Below the pieces are notes generated by a model. That model saw only the letters and a program-made list of their open reading frames with translations, had not been told where the DNA came from and searched no databases. Positions 57,801 through 64,000 of a stretch of DNA of 64,000 nt are shown here, one piece after another; position 1 is the first letter of the stretch, and each line of letters starts with the position of its first letter. Made by a program: the position numbers and the translations under genes. Source of the DNA: Lunularia cruciata (taxonomy: Eukaryota > Streptophyta > Marchantiopsida > Lunulariales > Lunulariaceae); contig OX419760.1 of the NCBI GenBank assembly GCA_948567375.1, positions 17,670,001 to 17,734,000 on the forward strand, in the 5' to 3' direction.

Positions 57801-59904
57801 AAGTATTGAAAGATAAAATAGAGGTCATTCAAAAATGGAGTGCCCCAGAAGATCAGACTCAACTTAAGAGCTTATTGGGGTTGACGGGATTCTATCATAG
57901 ATTTGTCAAGGACTTTTCCAAGGTTGCACAGCCTTTAATGGCACTACTTGGCAAGGGGAAGAAGTGGACATGGGGAACTGCACAAGAGTTGGCCTTTCAA
58001 GAATTAAAGGCCGCCTTGCTACATGCACCAATCTTGAAGTGGTATGACCCAAAATGTCCAATCAAGTTGGCTACAAATGCATCAGGCGTAGCAATAGGAG
58101 CAGTCCTACAAAAAGAGTGGCATGACGAATGGCATCCAATTGCATTTTTCTCTCAAAAGTTGTTACCGGTAGAATGCAACTACCACATCATAGAACGAGA
58201 AGAGCTGGCCATTGTTCTAGCAACCAAGCATTGGAAGCACTACTTGGGCAAGAAGGCATTTGTAGTAGAGATAAACCATAAACCTCTAGTCTACCTCGAG
58301 ACGCAGAAGGATCTATCTCGTCGCCAAATTTGGTGGGCAGAGTGGCGACAACGCTTCAACATGACAATCACCTAAGTAGAAGGTAAGAAGCAACTTGCAG
58401 ATGCATTCACCCGCATGCCAATGGCCAACAACTTGGTAGCAGAGGTTAAGATTAACCCTGAATTCTAGCAAGAGATTCTGGCTGCTACAAAAACTGATCC
58501 ACAGATTGTAGAAGCACAATCATCCAAAGGCGTCACCAGCACCCAAGGACTCACCTTTTGGGATGGCAGATTATGGATCCCAAATGTCCCAAAATTATGC
58601 ACCACCATTCTAGCGGAATGTCATGATTTGGCCATTGCAGCTCATGTCGGAGTGGACAAGACCTTAGATGCAGTCAAACGCCATTACTATTGGCCCAAGA
58701 TGAGCAACGACGTGATGGACTATGTGCGTAGCTGCCTACTTTGTCAACAAAACAAAGCTTCTAATCAAGCTCCTGCAAGGCTCCTTCAACCTCTCCCCAC
58801 TCCTACCCAACGTTGGGAACAAGTGAGTATGGATCTCGTCTGTGAATTACCCAAGACCACCTCAGGGTTTGACTCCATTGTGGTCTTTGTGGACCGGCTC
58901 AACAAAATGATTCATGTACGCCCTACCACCAAGGAGGTGACCACTCCACAACTAGCTCAATTATACTTAGATGCAGTCTTTGCTCACCATGGCTTGTCTA
59001 GAGTACTCATCACCGATAGAGGCACCCAATTCACCAATTTGTTTTGGCAAACACTCTTTGGTTTCTTCAGAACCAAGTTGGCCATGTCCATAGCTTACCA
59101 CCCACAAACAGATGGCCAAACAGAGTGGGCTAATCGCACAATTGAAGACATGTTACGCGGCTTTACCTTAGAAGAGCAAGAGAGGTGGGACACCCTACTC
59201 CCATTGGTGGAATTTGCTTACAACAATTCAGTGAATGCATCCACCCAGGTCACTCCATTCTTCCTCATGTATGGTGAGCATCCCTTCACACCTTCTAGCT
59301 TGATGAAGATCCGTCCAATGGCTACCAAGGTCGATGCAGTCAACACATTTGTTTCTAGAATCCAACAAGGTGTGGAGAGCGCCAAGCACAGATTACAGAT
59401 TGCGCAAAATTGACAAAAGCACTTATGTTGATGCACACCGTTGGCACATGGAGTTCAATGTTGGGGATCAAGTGTGGCTATCGACAACCAACCTCACATT
59501 AGTTGGACCTCGTAAGCTCAGACCTCGTTTTATTAGGCCTTTCTTGATTCTTTGTCGCATCGGCGCTGTGGCCTATCACCTTGAGCTACCACCACACATG
59601 AAGATCCATCTCGTGTTCCATGTCTCACTACTACGCAGATATGCTCCCCAATCAGGATAGGGTCATTCCACACCAGACATTCGACCTTGCCCGACACTCA
59701 TTGATGGCATAGAGGAATATGAAGTCGAGCGGATTCTCCAAAAATGCATGCGTGGTACTTGCCACCCACGGGTGGACTATCTAGTACAATGGAAAGGTTA
59801 CCCCCTCTATGAAGCAACCTGGGAGCCCGCTGCCAATTTGGCACATGCACCGGTGTTGGTGCAAGCATTTGAGCAACAATTGCGCAACAAGGACGTTGCG
59901 TCTT

Positions 59905-59917
59905 AAAAGGAGGGAGG
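59905..59917 (+). other. polypurine tract of the chromovirus
   Basis: AAAAGGAGGGAGG lies two bases before the 3' LTR and right after the chromodomain reading, as expected for the plus-strand primer. Confidence 0.85.
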
Positions 59918-59919
59918 TC

Positions 59920-60656
59920 TGTAATACCAAGAGCTAGCCATATGATCTAGATGTGAAATTTGGTTTGGTAACATCTAGAATGATGTTATACATGATGGTC
60001 AAAATAGATAAGATAGAAGTATCACCAAAAGAGTACTTCTACTAATAGGGCAGAAACTGAAATAAACTTGATAACCTTAGAACCAATAGCTAGACATATG
60101 ATTTAAAGGTGAGAGTTGGTTTGGTAACATTTGGAAGGATGTTACACATGATGGACTAAACAGATCAGAAAGAGGTATCACCAAAAGGGGATTTCTACTA
60201 ATAGAGTAGGAACCAAAATATGCCTGAAATCTTTGAAGGCAATTTTGGAGGCCTAAACGGATGAATTAGGCCTAAAAAATGTGCACATTTCTCCCAACAA
60301 TGGGAATGCTAGCCTTCCCTCCCCCTTGCTCTGTCTCGTCAAGAGCTTTCCAACGGTACCTTACTCATGTGATTATGAGATTCCTACAAGAAGATTCCCT
60401 AAAAGATTCCTTCCGGCCAAAGCTTATTTGACCAACTAGATAGGACCTAGACAAGACATGTCACCCATCCAAGTAAGTAATCCAAGGGTGGATCTTGCTG
60501 ACATGTCACCTATCTGTGTCCCTAATCCTATGGTGGAGCTTCCTTGGTGGAGATCCTCTTTGTCTATATAATAAAGAGAAGGTGCTCCCTTGGGGCATCA
60601 ATTGTTTGAGTGTGCAATCTGTGTTTTCTCTCTTTTCTTGTCCTCAGAGTATTACA
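59920..60656 (+). repeat. 3' LTR of the chromovirus
   Basis: A 737-bp partner of 54,050-54,787 with the same doubled U3 module (starts near 59,953 and 60,109) and the same TATATAATAAAG box. Confidence 0.9.
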
Positions 60657-60833
60657 CTTTGACTCTCAAACCTACAAGATAAAGATTGATAGTCAAGTTG
60701 TAAAAGACCAAGGAGAAAAATGTGAGAATGGAAAATCAAAGTGAAAGATCACATTGGAGCTCTTGAATGAGGAAAACTCTGAATGCCTAGTATGAGCTTG
60801 GGCTTTGGCATTTATAGAGAACATACACGGCTC

Positions 60834-61056
60834 TTGAGAAGCTTCTCAAGAAGCTTCCAAAAAACCACCTTCTTAGAGTGCAAGCTAAACTTCTTGAGAA
60901 GCTCATTTTAGAAGTTGCCTATTTGGCATACAAGCTAAGCTAGTTGGGAAGCTTCCAAAGAAGCTTCTTTGTAGAAGTTGCCTACTTGGTGTGCAAGTTG
61001 AGCTAGCTGGGAAGCTTCCCAAGAAGCTTCCTCCTAGAAGTCACCACTTAGCATGC
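60834..61056. repeat. tandem array of about four 55-65-bp units with GAAGCTTC palindromes
   Basis: Each unit has one or two GAAGCTTC or GAAGCTTCC motifs, then AGAAGTTGCC or a relative, then a GCAAG(C/T)T(A/G)A stretch. A TATA-like TTTATAGAGA lies just upstream at about 60,811. It may belong to the 3' LTR of the older minus-strand gypsy copy to its right. Confidence 0.65.
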
Positions 61057-61316
61057 ACATTACTTGATACTTGGAAGGTACCAAGTAGCTTACTAGATCC
61101 TTGTAGAATATTCTTATAATTATTGGCTAATTTGGCCTAATTTACTACCTTTTTAGTCTTGACTAACTTGTATGTAAACTCTTTATTAGTACTTATTCCT
61201 CCATAGCTAGTTGGTGATGTCTCTCATCACCATGGAAGCTTCAAACCCCTAGGTTGTCATTTGTGCATTTTGAAGATTAGAAAGGGGCTCCCAAGTGGCA
61301 TTATGAAGGAGATACC

Positions 61317-61897
61317 TATATTACTCCAAGGACAATAGAACTCTTCCAAGAGAGATACAAGAGAGAAAACACAATTTTAACTCAATACTCCGAGGCCCCA
61401 AAGGAGCACCTTCTCTTTATTATAAAGCAAAGAGGATCCCCTCAAAGGAAGCTACACCCTTGGATCAAATCCATGGATTTGTGACCCATCAGCAAGCTCC
61501 ATCCTTGGATTAGTTTTTTGGATGGGTAACATGTCAATCCTTGTCCTTTCTAGTTGGTCAAATGGGTTTGACCAAAGGGAATCTTTAGAGAATCTTCTTA
61601 TATGGGTGAGGTATCATTGGATAGCTCTCAATGAGACAAATCATAAGGGGTGAGAAGGCAAGCCTTTTAGCTCAAGGAGGAGGAACATTTGCATTTTTGA
61701 GGTCTAATTCATTTGTTTAGGCATCCAAAATTGACTCTAAAGTTTTTAGGCTATTTTTGGCTTTTTCCCTATTAGTAGAAGTACTCTTTTGGTGACACCT
61801 CTAGTTGATCTTCCTAGCCCATTGTACACAATATCTTTCTAGATGTTACCAAGCTAATTTTCACCTCTAGATAATATGTCTAGCTACTTGTATTACA
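61317..61897 (-). mobile_element. solo LTR, short form, nested in the older gypsy copy
   Basis: A 581-bp reverse-orientation LTR of the family at 18,681-19,213, flanked by the perfect 5-bp duplication ATACC (61,312-61,316 and 61,898-61,902). Chromodomain-like sequence of the host element lies on both sides. It has a single U3 module. Confidence 0.85.
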
Positions 61898-63213
61898 ATA
61901 CCCAAATATATTTTCCAAATATATTTCCCTTAATATGTTATTGGCAGCCATGTTGAATGTGACAACGTGCAAGGATACAATCAACTTCATACTCCTCATG
62001 ATCATTGATAGGGATGGGAGGAGGAGGAGGTTGGACATAAGATAAAAAGGAAGATGGATTAGAAACAAAGGGTTTCAACTTGGAAATATGAAAGATAGGG
62101 TGGATTCACATATAACAAGGTAAGGCAAGTTGATAAGCAATAGGAGAAACAATTTGGGTGACATCAAATGAACCTATTCAATTAGGAGCAAGTTTACAAG
62201 CTTGGGTATCAAGTGGGAGGGGTAGGTTACTAGAAGAAAGCATGACCTTATCACAGAGTTGAAAGGTGAGATCATGATGATGTTGGTCTATGTATTGTTT
62301 TTGATGATTTTGAGCAACAAGGAGATAAGATTTGTAGGGATTGGGATATTGTGGTCAAGAAGGTGAAAGTATGAGGAACATGAAATGGAGGAGGAGAAAG
62401 AAGGGAATCTAGAACAAGTGAGTCTTGGCCAAAATTAAGGAAGGATGGAGAGAATCAAGTGCTTGCATATTTGGAATCCTTGTAGGTAAAATCAATAGCT
62501 AGAAAGACATTCATCTCAATTGGTATGGTGAACATTAACAAAGGCACCAAGCATATCCTTTAAGGTGTAATTTGCAAGTTTGGTTTGTCCACTAGTTTGA
62601 GGATGATATGCAATGGACAATGCAAGCTTGATGCCAAGTAGCTAGAGGAGTACTTGCCAAAAATTTCCTTTGAATCAAGGATCATGGTCGGAGATGAGTA
62701 CACGAGGTATCCAATGATTCTTGAAGACATTGCAAAAGTAGATATGGACCAATGTTGAGGGATCTACTATATCAAAGGTTGGTGCCAAATGGATTTGCTT
62801 ATTAAGTTTATTCATAAACACCACAATTATTGTGTGACCTTCTTTGTCTTGGGTGAGGATATGATGAGATCTAAGCTCATGTGTTCCCATCAAGCAGATG
62901 GGATGGTAAATAGTTGAAGGAGTCTACTCGGTTTTTGGTTGTTGGCCTTATTGTATTGTCAAGTCTCACAAGATCAAAAAAATTCTCAAACATCTTGTGC
63001 CATGTTGCATCACCACCATTGGCATTCTAGGGTATCCAAGGTCTTGTCTACTCCCATGTGAGCAACGATTGGCAAGTCATGGGCTTCTTGAAGGTGCACA
63101 AGTTGTAGATCACCCTTGGTTGGAACATAGATCCAATTCTCATAGAATAGAAGGCCTTCCTTGAAGGAGAAGGTGTTGTATTCCTTATCATGTGCTACAA
63201 GATGACCTTGTAC

Positions 63214-63905
63214 TGTGAGCCGGCCTGTCTCTCACTTAGGATGAACCTCTGATGGCTATTATGGTAGCCCACCATGGACTAAGAAGGCAAGGAACCCCAA
63301 CTCCATCATACTCCTCCAAGGCTAACACTTCAAGACTCAAGACATTGCTTACTAGAGAACTCAATGAGAGAGAGATAGTTGCAAATGAAAAGATGATGAG
63401 TACCTCCTCACCCCTTGTTTATATACTTGTGAAATAGTTACGTACCAAAGTTACTAGTTACCGTAGTAACTCAAGTTACTAGACTAAAAGTCAAGTAAAG
63501 TAAAAAAGTAGAAAGGAATATCCATTCACATGGGCATATTCCCCTAAGCATGTGGTCTTATCTTGACCCAACCACTAAGTCAAGGATTCCTTCACATGGG
63601 CTATCCTTGGACTAAAGAAGAATCCAAAACAAAAAGGCTTGCGGGCCCAAGAGTTCTCAACTCTTTCCTCAAAGCCAAACACCTAGGAATAATACCAAGT
63701 CAACACACTAAAATCCAAAATAGTGGTGCTCATCTTTTCTACTTCCTCTAAAGTAAGGTCCCCTCTATCTTGGATATGGCTAACTTTAGCTAACCATGAC
63801 TAATATAGAACCATCCTTTATCTCTATATAAATAATATCTCTTAAGTACTTGTAATACCAAGCTAAATATCACAATATCACACACATGCACAAATGGGTG
63901 TTACA
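63214..63905 (-). mobile_element. LTR-like insertion of another family, nested in the older gypsy copy
   Basis: A 692-bp segment with TGTGAGCC...GTGTTACA ends on the plus strand, flanked by GTAC (63,210-63,213 and 63,906-63,909). On the minus strand a TATATAAAC box lies near 63,415. Gypsy coding similarity stops at the left border. It shares no obvious sequence with the other LTRs here. A 4-bp duplication is shorter than the usual 5, so the solo-LTR call is provisional. Confidence 0.55.
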
Positions 63906-64000
63906 GTACCATCTGAAAGAAGAAGTCTTGTTGTAAAGTAGTCCTAAACTCAATTTGGACTTTTGAGTCAAATGACACTATCATAATTACCATTGTGATG

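Larger units (their letters stand above)
54050..60656 (+). mobile_element. Ty3/gypsy LTR retrotransposon of the chromovirus type, nearly full length, broken
   Basis: A 6.6-kb fossil with two LTRs of about 738 bp (54,050-54,787 and 59,920-60,656), TG...CA ends, and a 5-bp target duplication CCTTG / CTTTG differing at one base. Parts in order: primer-binding site, gag with one CCHC knuckle (about 55,390-56,480), aspartic protease (about 56,580-56,700), reverse transcriptase (about 57,070-57,720), RNase H (about 57,950-58,400), integrase with HHCC and DDE regions (about 58,590-59,450), C-terminal chromodomain (about 59,700-59,900) and polypurine tract. The coding region is broken in roughly eight to ten places. 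The LTRs differ at about 45-50 positions by hand count (about 6-7 percent), suggesting an age of a few million years if usual plant rates apply. That figure is an estimate. Confidence 0.93.
61250..64000 (-). mobile_element. older Ty3/gypsy chromovirus, minus strand, fragmentary, split by two insertions
   Basis: The minus strand carries gypsy polyprotein remains that continue past the right edge: the integrase zinc-binding region (about 62,930-63,200, with VAHMGVDKTLDTL), the integrase core (about 62,675-62,900, with GHTIIVVFMNKLNKQIHLAP), and chromodomain-like sequence near 62,000 and again near 61,250-61,310. It is heavily broken. Two LTR-type insertions interrupt it (61,317-61,897 and 63,214-63,905), so it is the oldest layer of the nest. 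Confidence 0.75.

Overview
The window looks like nuclear DNA of a land plant, most likely a bryophyte and by feel a moss. The genes are split by many short GT-AG introns, the proteins are plant types (chloroplast thioredoxin m, a RID1/DEAH10-like helicase, an ABCD half transporter, a two-AN1 stress protein), and the intergenic DNA is packed with plant LTR retrotransposons. The species call is inference; no organelle or rRNA marker is present.

Layout. 1-9,300 is a mid-GC gene region with one large minus-strand gene, a membrane-anchored M3 (thimet oligopeptidase-like) metallopeptidase of about 20 exons (1,132-7,900). 9,800-22,000 is very AT-rich and holds a LINE-like element split by a solo LTR, a truncated LTR and a second solo LTR. 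22,050-47,850 is a second gene region: a rearranged unidentified minus-strand gene (23,345-24,916), the DEAH-box RNA helicase (25,424-30,262, +), thioredoxin m (32,913-34,199, +), the ABCD transporter (37,102-41,720, -), one exon of a conserved plant protein (44,646-44,852, -) and the AN1 zinc-finger gene (45,788-46,658, +). From about 47,870 to the right edge the DNA is AT-rich again and becomes a nested retroelement cluster: two more LINE-like fragments, a nearly complete but broken Ty3/gypsy chromovirus with both LTRs (54,050-60,656), and an older minus-strand gypsy copy (about 61,250 to the edge) that has received a solo LTR and a second LTR-like insert.

The genes are unrelated housekeeping loci and do not form an operon or pathway cluster. 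The helicase exon chain was checked by arithmetic: twelve exons sum to 2,517 nt, an exact multiple of three, and this requires a GC-AG intron. A second GC-AG intron is needed in the peptidase gene. The retroelement history can be read from target-site duplications and from empty-site paralogues inside the window.

I found no new multi-gene system. The best leads are the fold-back and duplication that wreck the unidentified gene near 24.6 kb, the modular LTR family with a duplicated U3 block, the paired GC-AG introns, and a cluster of 18-bp palindromes at 9.3 kb.
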